64,000 bases of DNA from Acinetobacter sedimenti (GCF_022601685.1 NZ_JAKUML010000003.1:62001-126000); one strand, 5' to 3'; positions 42,924-52,723 are shown, counted from the first letter of the stretch. Made by a program: numbers and translations. The notes: a model not told the origin generated them from the letters alone.

Positions 42924-43619
42924 TTGAAAGCGTCTAAAACCAAGGAAAGAATTTTACAGACCAGTTTGGCTCTTTTTAATGAAAAAGGAGAGCGAGCGGT
43001 CACGACCAATCATATCGCCTCTGAGCTCGGCATCAGTCCTGGCAATTTGTACTATCATTATCGCAATAAGCAAGAAATCATTCGGGCTTTGTTCGATCAA
43101 TATCGTCAAGAAACCGTTGATGTGTTGAATATGCCTGAAGGGCGAGATTTGACGAGTAGTGATAAAATTCAATATTTTCAGTCGTTAAGCAAGCAACTGT
43201 GGTCGTATCGCTTTTTACACCGTGATATTCATCATCTCATTGAGGCGAATCCCGAATTTCAAAAGCTTTATCCGATCTTTGCCAGTCAAGTGATGAAGCA
43301 AGGGCAGAAAATTTATCAGGGTTTTGTCGATGTTGGCTTGATGGAAATGACACCGCCTGAGATCGAAGCACTAATTATCAACTTGTGGATTGTACTTACC
43401 AATTGGTCAAATTTCCTCTATATGTCAGGGCATCTAAAAGATGATAAAGATTCTGAACACTTGGTATGGCAAGCCTTGCGTCAGATGGTGTTTTTAGAAG
43501 GGCCTTACTTGCGCGGTGAAAGTCGTGAAACTTATGAACAGTTACTCGGCAATATGGGCGACTCAAACTTATTTGCAGTATTGTCTAATTCACCTACAAA
43601 AATTGCGGATTCTGACTAA
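42924..43619 (+). CDS. TetR-family transcriptional regulator
   Basis: 231 residues. An N-terminal helix-turn-helix (about residues 8-55: TKERILQTSLALFNEKG, then TTNHIASELGISPGNLYYHY) is typical of TetR regulators; the C-terminal ligand domain is Trp/Leu-rich. The start is TTG at 42924 with AAGGA seven bases upstream. It is divergent from the aldehyde dehydrogenase gene and probably represses it in response to an unidentified hydrophobic ligand. It is followed by purU 80 bases downstream. Confidence 0.9.
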   Translation: MKASKTKERILQTSLALFNEKGERAVTTNHIASELGISPGNLYYHYRNKQEIIRALFDQYRQETVDVLNMPEGRDLTSSDKIQYFQSLSKQLWSYRFLHRDIHHLIEANPEFQKLYPIFASQVMKQGQKIYQGFVDVGLMEMTPPEIEALIINLWIVLTNWSNFLYMSGHLKDDKDSEHLVWQALRQMVFLEGPYLRGESRETYEQLLGNMGDSNLFAVLSNSPTKIADSD

Positions 43620-43699
43620 AACACGCATCAATTGCGGATTTGCATGAAAAAAAGCGGTACACTAGCGCAATTTTTAGCATGTTGTGATGTAACTAAGCC

Positions 43700-44566
43700 A
43701 TGAATATGTTTACCGAAAATACGGCACGTCTTTTGATTACTTGTGAAGATCGTCCTGGCATCGTACAGGCGGTTTCAAGCTTTCTATATCATCAAGGTGC
43801 CAATATTACTGCGCTTGATCAATATGCGACCGAAGCGCAGGGCGGACAATATTTCATGCGTGTTGAGTTTGAGCTCGATCACCTTGCGACTCGACTTGAT
43901 ACATTGACCTCGACTTTTGGAAAAAATGTTGCTGATAAATATGCAATGGAGTGGAAGCTTAATAGCGTCAGTGACGTGAAGAAAGTCGGTATCTTGGTAT
44001 CCAAAGTTGACCATGCTTTGCTTGAGCTGTTGTGGCGTCATTCTCGTGGTTCATTGCCTTGTGAAATTACCCAAGTTATTTCGAACCATGAAACACTGCG
44101 AGATAAAGTTGAACGCTTTGGTATTCCATTCCATGTCGTTCCAGTCGATAAAGATAATAAAGTTGAAGCCTATGCCAAGATCGACGAGATGATGCAAGGC
44201 AATGATCTGTTGGTACTTGCACGGTATATGCAGATTCTTAGCGAAGACTTTGTAGAGAAATGGCCACAAAAAATTATTAATATTCACCATTCATTCTTGC
44301 CTGCCTTTGTCGGTGCAAATCCATATAAACAGGCACATGAAAAAGGTGTGAAATTGATTGGCGCTACGGCGCACTATGTCACAGCTGATCTTGATCAAGG
44401 ACCAATCATTGAACAAGATGTGGAGCGTGTGAGCCACGACTACAGTATCGAACAGTTGCGTGAGCTCGGTGAAGATGTAGAGCGTAATGTATTGGCGAGA
44501 GCGGTACGTTGGCATCTAGAAGATCGTGTCATTGTCGATGGTAATAAGACGATTGTTTTTGATTAA
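43700..44566 (+). CDS. purU: Formyltetrahydrofolate deformylase
   Basis: Hydrolyses 10-formyl-tetrahydrofolate to formate and tetrahydrofolate, balancing one-carbon pools. 288 residues: an N-terminal ACT domain (LLITCEDRPGIVQAVSSFLY) and a C-terminal formyl-transferase domain with VLARYMQILS, INIHHSFLPAF (catalytic His in HHS) and GATAHYVTADLDQGPIIEQD (the catalytic Asp follows). An ATG two codons downstream (43706) is an alternative start. Ends at a weak hairpin. Confidence 0.95.
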   Translation: MNMFTENTARLLITCEDRPGIVQAVSSFLYHQGANITALDQYATEAQGGQYFMRVEFELDHLATRLDTLTSTFGKNVADKYAMEWKLNSVSDVKKVGILVSKVDHALLELLWRHSRGSLPCEITQVISNHETLRDKVERFGIPFHVVPVDKDNKVEAYAKIDEMMQGNDLLVLARYMQILSEDFVEKWPQKIINIHHSFLPAFVGANPYKQAHEKGVKLIGATAHYVTADLDQGPIIEQDVERVSHDYSIEQLRELGEDVERNVLARAVRWHLEDRVIVDGNKTIVFD

Positions 44567-44607
44567 GTTTTTACACTTTTATCATCACGTTTCTTAGAAA
44601 TATTTAG

Positions 44608-44636
44608 AAAAAGCACAGCCGAGGTTGTGTTTTTTT
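44608..44636 (+). terminator. Terminator of purU
   Basis: CACAGCC and GGTTGTG (one G-T pair) around GA, followed by seven T residues, 42 bases past the purU stop. Confidence 0.65.
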
Positions 44637-44786
44637 ATGCTTGTAAAAAGAGAAAATACAATAAAAAGGTTGAAAATGAAAACACTTCTCATTTATCATT
44701 AGGCAACTTTTATTGAAGCAACCGATGGTGAGGATCGCAATCTTACATCGGTTGAATTTTTTGTGACATATATTAGGACATCTTAG

Positions 44787-45542
44787 ATGGGTCAATCATC
44801 TATCGGATCTTCTCCCAATCCAAATCAGACACCACCAAGGCAATCTCCGCATAAGCAGAAAGTGATTGGTGTAGTGATCGGTGTGTTGGTATTGCACGTG
44901 GGTGTGCTATGGGCGCTTGCCAATATGCCACCGATGCAGCTTAGACCAATCGAACCGACACCGCCTGTAAAGGTTAAGTTTGTGAAGATTGTTGAAAAGC
45001 CTGAACCGAAGCCAGAGCCACCGAAACCAAAACCTGAACTGCCGAAGGAAAAACCAAAGCCGAAGAAAGTTCAGATTGCAGAAAAGCCGAAAGAACCGCC
45101 GAAGAAGAAAGAGAAAGTCCAACAGGTGAAAGAAAAAGCACCTGATAAAAAGGTAGAGATTCCACCAGCGGAAACAAAAGTGACCACATCTACTTCAGTT
45201 AGAGAAACGGTCAAAGAACAGCCGAAAGAAGAGGTGAAAGCGCAGCCTAAAGTAGACACTTCTCCACGAAACTTGGGCGATGCAGCGAGTGTGGCGTGGA
45301 AAAGTAAGCCGAAGCCACGACTTAAAGCAAAAGATTTGGAAGATGTGACTAATCCGATGGTAGTTGTTCGTATTGATGTCGATGAAACAGGTCGAATCAA
45401 GGCGCAGATCAAGCAATCAAGTGGTAGTCCAAAGGTAGATAAAGAAGTGATTCGTGCTGTACAAGCTGCTCGCTTCCATCCATATACCGAAAATGGTGTC
45501 GCAATGCCTTTTTATGCAGAGCAACCATTCCAATTACAGTAA
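44787..45542 (+). CDS. tonB: TonB-family energy transducer
   Basis: Spans the periplasm and passes energy from ExbB-ExbD to outer-membrane receptors. 251 residues: a cytoplasmic lead, one helix (about 27-47, VIGVVIGVLVLHVGVLWAL split by Val/Gly), a long Pro/Lys/Glu-rich spacer (about 55-150) and a C-terminal TonB domain beginning near VVVRIDVDETGRIKAQI and ending in YAEQPFQLQ. AGGA lies ahead of the ATG. Upstream, about 44674-44700, an AT-rich dyad vaguely resembles a Fur box. First gene of tonB-exbB-exbD. Confidence 0.93.
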   Translation: MGQSSIGSSPNPNQTPPRQSPHKQKVIGVVIGVLVLHVGVLWALANMPPMQLRPIEPTPPVKVKFVKIVEKPEPKPEPPKPKPELPKEKPKPKKVQIAEKPKEPPKKKEKVQQVKEKAPDKKVEIPPAETKVTTSTSVRETVKEQPKEEVKAQPKVDTSPRNLGDAASVAWKSKPKPRLKAKDLEDVTNPMVVVRIDVDETGRIKAQIKQSSGSPKVDKEVIRAVQAARFHPYTENGVAMPFYAEQPFQLQ

Positions 45543-45589
45543 AACAGCCGCAGGGCTAAAGCAAATTAGTTGAATTTAAGGAGTTCCTC

Positions 45590-46213
45590 ATGAACTTTTC
45601 AGTGTATTGGCAACATGCAGATGCGGTAAGTAAGACTCTATATTTTATCTTACTTGCGATGTCGATCATCACATGGACATTATTTATCATCCGTGTTTTG
45701 GGTACTCGTCAGCTCAAGCAAAATGCCAAGCAACGTATGCAAATAGTTTTGGATAATCTACAAGCACGCTTGACTGGTATTCCATTTGAGCAACGTAAAG
45801 CAGCGGCAGAGCAAGCGATCTTGCAACAGATGTCACGTGAAAAAACTGATGCGGATAAAGGTGTATCTGTACTGGGTACGATTGCTTCAATTGCACCATT
45901 TGTTGGTTTGTTCGGTACAGTGTGGGGAATTTTCCATGCGCTCGTTGCTGTCGGTAGCAGTGGTCAAGCAGGTCTAGCGCAAGTGGCAACGCCAGTCGGT
46001 GAAGCATTGATCATGACAGGTCTAGGTTTGGCTGTAGCGATCCCTGCGGTATTGGCATACAACATCTGTGTACGTCAAAATCGTGCTTTGGCACATGACT
46101 TACATGATCATGCACATGGCTTGTTGATCGATACGATCTTGCAAGATAAGAAAACGACACAAACGGCGCAAACAGATACGACCAATACGCAATTTGCTGG
46201 AGGTCAAGCATAA
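45590..46213 (+). CDS. exbB: Biopolymer transport protein ExbB
   Basis: MotA/TolQ/ExbB proton-channel protein of 207 residues with three membrane helices: near residues 15-36, then GVSVLGTIASIAPFVGLFGT and VATPVGEALIMTGLGLAVAI, the two conserved pore helices. AAGGAGTTCCTC gives a strong ribosome-binding site. It is 47 bases after tonB; its stop codon overlaps the start of exbD. Confidence 0.95.
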   Translation: MNFSVYWQHADAVSKTLYFILLAMSIITWTLFIIRVLGTRQLKQNAKQRMQIVLDNLQARLTGIPFEQRKAAAEQAILQQMSREKTDADKGVSVLGTIASIAPFVGLFGTVWGIFHALVAVGSSGQAGLAQVATPVGEALIMTGLGLAVAIPAVLAYNICVRQNRALAHDLHDHAHGLLIDTILQDKKTTQTAQTDTTNTQFAGGQA

Positions 46214-46617
46214 TGGCATTTTCTTTAGGAGAAGAAAATGATCAAGGCATGACGGAGATGAATCTCATTCCGTTGATCGACATTATGCTAGTGTTGATGA
46301 TCATTTTCCTTGTAACTGCAACGGTTGCGAATCCGTCGATTCCACTCACCTTGCCAAAAACAACTGCGGAAATCCAAGAGCCACCGCCAAAAGCAATCAA
46401 TGTCAATATCACAGCTGACAATCAAGTTGCTTGGAATGATCAAGTCATTTCATTAGATGAATTGGCAAAACGCTTGTCGGAAGCTGGTTTAGCAGAACGT
46501 AAGCCTGCCGTAATGCTTAAAGCAGATAAAGATGCAAAATATGACACAGTGGCGCAAGTGATGTCACGTGCCAGTGAAGCAGGTCTTGCAGATATCTCAT
46601 TTGTTAGTGATAACTAA
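46213..46617 (+). CDS. exbD: Biopolymer transport protein ExbD
   Basis: 134 residues with one N-terminal helix. MTEMNLIPLIDIMLVLMIIF contains the proton-binding Asp of the family, followed by a periplasmic domain ending in ASEAGLADISFVSDN. Its ATG overlaps the exbB stop (TAATG), so the two are translationally coupled. Ends at the terminator at 46635. Confidence 0.96.
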   Translation: MAFSLGEENDQGMTEMNLIPLIDIMLVLMIIFLVTATVANPSIPLTLPKTTAEIQEPPPKAINVNITADNQVAWNDQVISLDELAKRLSEAGLAERKPAVMLKADKDAKYDTVAQVMSRASEAGLADISFVSDN

Positions 46618-46634
46618 TAGATATCAAGCCATAT

Positions 46635-46667
46635 AAAAAACAGGACGCTAAATGCGTCCTGTTTTTT
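46635..46667. terminator. Bidirectional terminator after exbD
   Basis: AAAAAACAGGACGC (46635-46648) and GCGTCCTGTTTTTT (46654-46667) form a perfect 14-bp stem, between exbD (plus) and the nitroreductase gene (minus). Confidence 0.95.
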
Positions 46668-46677
46668 CATCAAGTTT

Positions 46678-47469
46678 CTAAACTTTTTGAATAAATAGAT
46701 TACGATCAAAACGATACTGCGGGAAAAACACGCCATCTTTGGCACGTTCGCCTGCACCAATTACCATTACAGGATGTTGTTGGCTATTGAGTCCTAAGAT
46801 CTTGCGCACCATTGGCTCATCGAAACCTTCCATCATACAACTATCAAAACCATAAGCACGGAAAGCCAATACCAAGTTTTCACAAGCAAGCGCAGTGGTT
46901 TTACTCGCCCAAAGTTTTGCATCGGCAGCGTTAAAAGCAGAGACAGGCAATTGCTTATCTAGAGCTCGTGCAGCAGTAAATGCAACTCGCTTAAAGTTGC
47001 CTAAGGCATTGAAATAGCCTGTCTTGTAGTTGTAGGGAATGAAGCGATAATATTTCTGTACCGCAGGTGGTGTTTCAGGAAAAGGAAATTCACTCAAGTT
47101 GCGCTTTGCCATATCGTCTAGTCGGTCGGTACGTGCCACGCAGACAATCAATTCCGATGCAGTCTTTGCAGCAAGCTGACCTAGACAAGCTTTGACTAAG
47201 GCTTTTTTCTTTGAAGGATTTTGCACGACATAGAATGTCCACGGCTGTAAATTCGATGAGTTTGGTGCAAGTAAAGCCAAATCTAAACAAGCATCAAGTA
47301 CATCTGCAGGAATTGCTTTATCAGTGAACTTACGCACTGAACGGCGACTTTCAACCACTTTACGGAAGTTTTCCACATCAATGTCTTGAGGTGCAGGCTC
47401 GAAGTAACGCTTCTTCTCATTGCTTTCTGGGTGGTTAGACAATGGGTCTTGAGTCGATTGTTTTGGCAT
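46678..47469 (-). CDS. Nitroreductase-family protein
   Basis: FMN-dependent oxidoreductase of the nitroreductase family, 263 residues. ESRRSVRKFTDKAIP at about 38-52 binds the FMN phosphate; LALLAPNSSNLQPWTFYVV follows, and GFDSCMMEGFDEPMVRKILG is the C-terminal family motif. A 30-residue polar N-terminal extension precedes the core. Physiological substrate unknown. Single gene, convergent with exbD. Confidence 0.88.
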   Translation of the reverse strand: MPKQSTQDPLSNHPESNEKKRYFEPAPQDIDVENFRKVVESRRSVRKFTDKAIPADVLDACLDLALLAPNSSNLQPWTFYVVQNPSKKKALVKACLGQLAAKTASELIVCVARTDRLDDMAKRNLSEFPFPETPPAVQKYYRFIPYNYKTGYFNALGNFKRVAFTAARALDKQLPVSAFNAADAKLWASKTTALACENLVLAFRAYGFDSCMMEGFDEPMVRKILGLNSQQHPVMVIGAGERAKDGVFFPQYRFDRNLFIQKV

Positions 47470-47560
47470 GAGATATGATCTTCCTAAATGTACGTGACGA
47501 ATATATTTGGTTATTGGGTCGAGTGATGAAAAAGCAATTATAAAACATTATTAAATCGAA

Positions 47561-48082
47561 TCAGTTTTTAAATAAGTTAGGATACTTCGCCTGCAGTTTA
47601 AAAAGTTTTGGTGGAATCGAAAAGTTGCAATAACCTTGCGTTGGATTGCGTGCGTAGAAATTTTGATGATATTCCTCCGCAGTATAGAAGGTTGGTGCAG
47701 GGCTTAGCTCAGTTACGATATTTAATCCTTCAGCTTGCAGATTGGCAATTTTCTGTGCGGAGATTTCTTTTTGTTTTTCATCTAAATAAAAAATCACCGA
47801 GCGATATTGTGTGCCGACATCATTGCCTTGACGATTCAATGTGGTTGGATCGTGCGTTGCAAAAAACACATCCAATAGCAGATCAAAACTTAATTCGGAT
47901 TCGTCAAAGTCGATACGTATCACTTCGGCATGACCTGTAGCACCTGTACAGATTTGCTCATAGCTTGGATTGGCACGTTGTCCGCCTGCATAGCCACTTT
48001 CGACTTTATGCACGCCTTTGACATGTAAAAAGACCGACTCTGTACACCAAAAGCAGCCACCACCAAAGATTGCTTGTTGCAT
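47561..48082 (-). CDS. msrA: Peptide methionine-S-sulfoxide reductase
   Basis: Repairs oxidised methionine. 173 residues with the catalytic GCFWC (Cys10, Cys13) directly after the N-terminus, GYAGG, and the C-terminal [15 protein letters not shown], which carries a likely resolving cysteine. Starts at ATG 48082, with AATTGGGAAAATTCAC ahead. Between the nitroreductase and DUF4105 genes, each separated by about 90-100 bases. Confidence 0.95.
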   Translation of the reverse strand: MQQAIFGGGCFWCTESVFLHVKGVHKVESGYAGGQRANPSYEQICTGATGHAEVIRIDFDESELSFDLLLDVFFATHDPTTLNRQGNDVGTQYRSVIFYLDEKQKEISAQKIANLQAEGLNIVTELSPAPTFYTAEEYHQNFYARNPTQGYCNFSIPPKLFKLQAKYPNLFKN

Positions 48083-48181
48083 GTGAATTTTCCCAATTGT
48101 TTATTTATTTTAGTTGTAAATGATCTAGGGTGAGAGTGCAAAGTGATTTTGTAAGTACATCCAGAAAAGTTGCAACAGACC

Positions 48182-49246
48182 TTAATCGCCTTTCGGCAAA
48201 CCTGAACGAATCATTCGGGAAAAGTTTGCGCTAGATTGATCTTTGCCTTGCTCGAAGTGTTCTACTTTTGGATTGATATGCGCCATGTTCATCCATTCTA
48301 CAAGGCTGTAACGATGATCAAGTGCATTCTGATCGTAGAGATACGACGGTAATCGTCCTGATAGAATGACCCGATAGTCCACTGGCACAGGGTCGATGTG
48401 ATTGACCATATCAAAGATGATGGTGGTGCAGTTACTAAACAAGGTATTGTACCAACGTGGCTCAGTGGCGAGGGATTTACCTTGCTCAAGATAAGAGAGG
48501 AAAAGTTGTTTTAATTCGGCTTTAGGTAGATTGTTTATCGGGTAAATATATACGCGTTCATGGCGAATATTGCTGCGAGTATAGATAATGTCTTTTTCAT
48601 CCGCAGGGACAATGGCGAGTTCATATTTACGAAAAAATCCACCAATACTGGAAAAACTTTCATGTTGTTCTTTGCGAATTTCAATGGAAAAAGTCAGATG
48701 TTTTAGATTGCCTGTATCATCTTCAAAATCAAAACTCATCAAAGTATGTGCAATATCATTGCCTGCCCAGTAGGACAAAATCAGATTGGCACTTTTGAGT
48801 TGTGAAAGGTCGTACTGACGAGTTTGCCAACGCACATTATAGTCGTCCTCACTGCGCCAAACAAAATCACGGACATTGTGAATAGTGATCTGATCGCCAT
48901 CACGTTGATAGTCCAAAATCTTTGCCACTTCAGGATTCCAAACCCGATCATTGCGTGGTTGCATGTCGAAGTACCACGCTAATGCCATCGAAAAGCACAC
49001 CAAATAAATTAGAATGTCGGTGCGACGTTGGAATACGGCTTGGCTAAAATAAATCCCTGCGATACTACCAGAGAGCAACAACCAAAAACCGATAATAAAA
49101 TAAATCGCTAATCGCCCAAACGGCTGATGAATCCACAATGCCAAACACAGCCAAGCACTCGACAGGATAACGAAGAGATAAAAAAAGCTATGGAGCAAAG
49201 CGAAGAAAATGCTTTTGCGGAATTTATCGAAGTCGATGTCGTTCAT
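48182..49246 (-). CDS. DUF4105 membrane protein
   Basis: 354 residues. Three N-terminal membrane helices (about 12-38, 43-66 and 75-92) precede a soluble, probably periplasmic domain with FVWRSEDDYNVRWQTRQYDL and, later, WYNTLFSNCTTIIFDMVNHI, the Cys-containing signature of DUF4105/Lnb-like domains (papain-like or permuted peptidase fold has been proposed). The catalytic pattern NCTT is present. Function unknown. Minus-strand neighbour of folA. Confidence 0.75.
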   Translation of the reverse strand: MNDIDFDKFRKSIFFALLHSFFYLFVILSSAWLCLALWIHQPFGRLAIYFIIGFWLLLSGSIAGIYFSQAVFQRRTDILIYLVCFSMALAWYFDMQPRNDRVWNPEVAKILDYQRDGDQITIHNVRDFVWRSEDDYNVRWQTRQYDLSQLKSANLILSYWAGNDIAHTLMSFDFEDDTGNLKHLTFSIEIRKEQHESFSSIGGFFRKYELAIVPADEKDIIYTRSNIRHERVYIYPINNLPKAELKQLFLSYLEQGKSLATEPRWYNTLFSNCTTIIFDMVNHIDPVPVDYRVILSGRLPSYLYDQNALDHRYSLVEWMNMAHINPKVEHFEQGKDQSSANFSRMIRSGLPKGD

Positions 49247-49282
49247 TTTTGATTTAGGCGAATCAAATCAGCAATGCGAGTC

Positions 49283-49807
49283 TTAGCACAGATTATCTTG
49301 ACGTAAATACTGTGCAAATTGAAAGGCAATATTATCTTTTGCACTAAGGTGATCACTGGAATGGCTTAACACAAATTGCTCAGGAATCGCAGGGTAGAAG
49401 GCATCACCTTGTACATCAAGCGCAACGTGTGTGAGCTCCAAGCGATCGGCAATATCCAAAGTTTGGGTGAAAATCTCACCACCACCGATGATAAATAAAG
49501 ATTTCTTTTCCACTTGGGCAAGATCAAAACTGGCTTGTTCCAGTGCGCTATCAATCGAATTCGCAATACGTACACCATCGTGTGACCAATTCGAATCACG
49601 AGTAATCACCCAGTTAATACGATTTGGAAGCGGACGACCCATCGACTCAAAAGTTTTGCGTCCCATGATCACGATACCGCCTTGCGTCACGTGTTTGAAG
49701 TGTTGCAAATCTTCAGAAATATGCCACGGCAATTGGTTTTCTTTACCGATACATTGCTTCTCATCGCAAGCAACGACATGGACGACTTCGATATTTTGAT
49801 ATGCCAT
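49283..49807 (-). CDS. folA: Dihydrofolate reductase
   Basis: Reduces dihydrofolate to tetrahydrofolate with NADPH. 174 residues; conserved IGKENQLPWHISEDLQHFK near the N-terminus (the active-site acidic residue follows the Trp-His), GGIVIMGRKTFESMGRPLP and FIIGGGEIF. Starts at ATG 49807. About 65 bases downstream of thyA, its functional partner, since ThyA produces dihydrofolate. Confidence 0.96.
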   Translation of the reverse strand: MAYQNIEVVHVVACDEKQCIGKENQLPWHISEDLQHFKHVTQGGIVIMGRKTFESMGRPLPNRINWVITRDSNWSHDGVRIANSIDSALEQASFDLAQVEKKSLFIIGGGEIFTQTLDIADRLELTHVALDVQGDAFYPAIPEQFVLSHSSDHLSAKDNIAFQFAQYLRQDNLC

Positions 49808-49871
49808 AGATTTTATCTCATCTTCCCTAATTTTTATTTCATTTTAACTTTCAGCAAATGAGGCAGAAATT

Positions 49872-50714
49872 TTATACTGCCACCGCTGCCTTGATCGCAG
49901 GGTGTGACTGATAGTCTACAATTTCAATATCTTCAAATTTAAAATCAAAAATATGATCAATTTCAGGATTTAATTTTAACTGGCAAAGCGGTAGTGGTTC
50001 ACGGGTTAATTGTAATTTTGCTTGTTCAAAATGGTTGCTGTAGAGATGCGTATCGCCACCTGTCCAAACAAAATCACCGACACCGAGCCCACAGACCTGC
50101 GCAATCATATGAGTAAGTAGCGCATAGCTTGCGATATTAAACGGTACGCCTAAGAACACATCAGCACTGCGCTGATAGAGCTGACAAGACAATTTCCCAT
50201 CTTGAACGAAGAATTGAAATAGCGTGTGACATGGTGGCAGTGCTACTTGACTTGCTTCATTCGGATTCCAACCTGACACGATCAGACGGCGAGAGTTTGG
50301 ATTGGTTTTGATCTCATTTACCAACCAAGAGATTTGGTCAAAACCGTCAGAATTGTAAGAGCCATCTGCCTTTTTCGTTGCGCCAAAATTACGCCATTGA
50401 TGACCATAGACAGGACCTAATTCGCCCGCAGGTCGTCCAAATCGAGCAGTCTGTTCTGCGGTAGACCATTCATCCCAAATCGACACTTTATTATCTTGCA
50501 GATATTGCACATTGGTATCGCCTTTTAAAAACCAAAGCAGTTCGATGACGATCGAGCGGAAATGTACTTTTTTTGTGGTGAGCAGTGGAAAACCTTCAGA
50601 CAAATCAAAACGCATCTGATGACCAAACACCGAGCGAGTCCCTGTGCCTGTACGGTCGCCTTTATCTCCGCCTGTTTGCAGAATATGGTCAAGAAGGTTG
50701 AGATAGGCTTTCAT
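49872..50714 (-). CDS. thyA: Thymidylate synthase
   Basis: Makes dTMP from dUMP with methylene-tetrahydrofolate. 280 residues from the ATG at 50714, whose [12 protein letters not shown] is the usual ThyA start; an upstream in-frame ATG at 50786 would add 24 residues without similarity. The catalytic cysteine is Cys162 in [22 protein letters not shown] and GDTHLYSNH are typical. A hairpin lies between it and lgt upstream. Confidence 0.96.
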   Translation of the reverse strand: MKAYLNLLDHILQTGGDKGDRTGTGTRSVFGHQMRFDLSEGFPLLTTKKVHFRSIVIELLWFLKGDTNVQYLQDNKVSIWDEWSTAEQTARFGRPAGELGPVYGHQWRNFGATKKADGSYNSDGFDQISWLVNEIKTNPNSRRLIVSGWNPNEASQVALPPCHTLFQFFVQDGKLSCQLYQRSADVFLGVPFNIASYALLTHMIAQVCGLGVGDFVWTGGDTHLYSNHFEQAKLQLTREPLPLCQLKLNPEIDHIFDFKFEDIEIVDYQSHPAIKAAVAV

Positions 50715-50856
50715 AATCAATCCAATATTTTGATGTCGTAATGCGTTCCAAAAATGACAAATCCACCATTTTACCGATGCAGGCAATGATGAAACATCAA
50801 CAGAACTTAAGCAGTTTATACTAAAGTTCGGGACTTTTTAAGGGTAAATCGAAGTG

Positions 50857-50889
50857 ATAAAAAAAAGCTCAAATATCATCTATTTGAGC
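50857..50889 (-). terminator. Terminator of lgt
   Basis: GCTCAAATA (50867-50875) and TATTTGAGC (50881-50889) form a perfect 9-bp hairpin; on the minus strand a run of T follows. It separates lgt from thyA. Confidence 0.85.
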
Positions 50890-50914
50890 CACATTGATTG
50901 GTTCATCTGTCTTT

Positions 50915-51721
50915 TTAAGAACGTACATTCCAATCATAAATCTTACGTTGATAGGCATACCAATACATCCAAATGCCAATCAAAATCATTGGTAAGCTTA
51001 AGAATTGTCCCTTACTCATCCATCCGATGAAGAGTACGCCATTGTCAGGCTCACGGAAGAATTCAATCACAAAGCGAGCCAAGCCATAACCCATGAGGAA
51101 GACTGCTGATACCGCCATGCGAGGGCGAGGTTTTGAACTAAACCACCACAATACGATAAACAGAATTAAGCCTTCACACAAAGCTTGATACAACTGAGAA
51201 GGGTGACGAACTAAAGCCGATGGATCCGTTGGGAAAATCATGCCAAAAGGATAGTTTGGATTAGTCACTTCACGACCGTATAGCTCAGCTCCGATGAAGT
51301 TGCCTAATCGTCCGAACATCAAACCAGTCGGGACACATGGCGCAATGAAGTCTAAAGTTTCAAACCATGCTTTTTGGTATTTTCGGCACCAAAAGATCAT
51401 CGCCAACATCACACCAATAAAGCCACCGTGGAAGCTCATGCCACCCGTCCAGACTTGGAACAGCCAAATCGGATTGTCTAAAAACTGCTGAAATCCGTAG
51501 AACAAGACGTAGCCAACACGACCACCAATCACTACACCGAGTGCCCCGAAAAAGATCAGATCGGACACCATTTCTGAGTTCCAACCCTCACGTCGCTTGG
51601 CACGATAAGTTGCCAATCCCCATGCAAATAAAAATGCCAAAAGGTACATCAAACCGTACCAATGGACTTTGACAGGTCCTAAGGATAAGGCAACAGGATC
51701 AATGTTTGGATAAGTCAGCAT
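50915..51721 (-). CDS. lgt: Prolipoprotein diacylglyceryl transferase
   Basis: Inner-membrane enzyme that adds diacylglycerol to the cysteine of prolipoproteins. 268 residues with about seven helices. IDPVALSLGPVKVHWYGLMY at the N-terminus and the Lgt signature GRLGNFIGAELYGR are visible, as is RHPSQLYQALCEG. Starts at ATG 51721. Its work is needed by the lipoproteins encoded at 28673 and probably 52777. Confidence 0.96.
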   Translation of the reverse strand: MLTYPNIDPVALSLGPVKVHWYGLMYLLAFLFAWGLATYRAKRREGWNSEMVSDLIFFGALGVVIGGRVGYVLFYGFQQFLDNPIWLFQVWTGGMSFHGGFIGVMLAMIFWCRKYQKAWFETLDFIAPCVPTGLMFGRLGNFIGAELYGREVTNPNYPFGMIFPTDPSALVRHPSQLYQALCEGLILFIVLWWFSSKPRPRMAVSAVFLMGYGLARFVIEFFREPDNGVLFIGWMSKGQFLSLPMILIGIWMYWYAYQRKIYDWNVRS

Positions 51722-51859
51722 TCGCAGAAATTCCTTTTTGTGAATATGATAAATAAATGATTGCTACCATCATTTTGACAGGAATTGTAAAGGAAAAATA
51801 TGAAAAATGTTGTACATTCAATGTGTCTAATCGAATCCATTAGAGAAGTTTGAGCAATT

Positions 51860-52663
51860 ATGTGTATTGTGGCATTGGCGTGGCAGAGCATTGACGAGTT
51901 TCCGTTATTATTACTTTCCAATCGAGATGAGTTCTATCATCGTCCGACCAAACAGCTTCACTACTGGCAAGATGATCAGCTCTATGCAGGACAAGACTTA
52001 GAGCAGGGCGGCACATGGATGGGTATCACGCCATCAGGTCGTTGGGCGGTGGTGACCAATTTTCGAGAAAAGAATGATCAAAAATTTTCTACCTCACGAG
52101 GTGATTTAATTCGTGATTTTTTAACATCCAACTTAGCGCCATTGCGTTTTGCACAGCAACTCGAACAAACTCAGAATAATTATGCAGGCTTTAATTTGAT
52201 CTTGGGTGATCAACGTCAAGCGGTCTATATGAGCAACCGAGGGGAAGCACCGCAAGTCTTGGCTCGTGGCGTCTATGTGGTGTCCAATGGTTTGATGAGT
52301 GAACATTGGGAAAAAACTGCATACTTACGAAAACGCTTTACCCAAGAGTTTTTACCACTACTGCAACAACCTAATTTTAAAAATGATTTTGATGTTGGAC
52401 AGCAAATCTTGCCTGTGGCGTGGGATGTGTTAGAAGATCAACGCAAAATCGAAACGGATAAATTGCCAAATACAGGGATTAGCTTAGAAATGGAAGAATT
52501 GCTTTCTTCGAGCTTCATCCAAAGTCCTGTCTACGGCACACGTTGTTCTAACTTTCTACTCATCCAAGAGCAAAAAAATCACAAACAATTTCAATGGTGG
52601 GAAAAAACGCAATATGGTGAAAAACTGGGTGAAGTTGTTAAAGTGGATGTGGATTTGAGTTAA
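51860..52663 (+). CDS. NRDE-family (TANGO2-like) protein
   Basis: 267 residues beginning with MCIVALAWQ and the namesake NRDE at 21-24, followed by GTWMGITPSGRWAVVTNFRE. The N-terminal cysteine and NRDE suggest an Ntn-hydrolase-like fold; the eukaryotic relative TANGO2 is linked to lipid or haem handling, but the bacterial role is unknown. Divergent from lgt and convergent with phoX. Confidence 0.85.
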   Translation: MCIVALAWQSIDEFPLLLLSNRDEFYHRPTKQLHYWQDDQLYAGQDLEQGGTWMGITPSGRWAVVTNFREKNDQKFSTSRGDLIRDFLTSNLAPLRFAQQLEQTQNNYAGFNLILGDQRQAVYMSNRGEAPQVLARGVYVVSNGLMSEHWEKTAYLRKRFTQEFLPLLQQPNFKNDFDVGQQILPVAWDVLEDQRKIETDKLPNTGISLEMEELLSSSFIQSPVYGTRCSNFLLIQEQKNHKQFQWWEKTQYGEKLGEVVKVDVDLS

Positions 52664-52723
52664 TCATTTTTTTATGCGTTCAATAAAACCCTCCCTTAAG
52701 AAAGGAGAGAGCAACATCAAATT

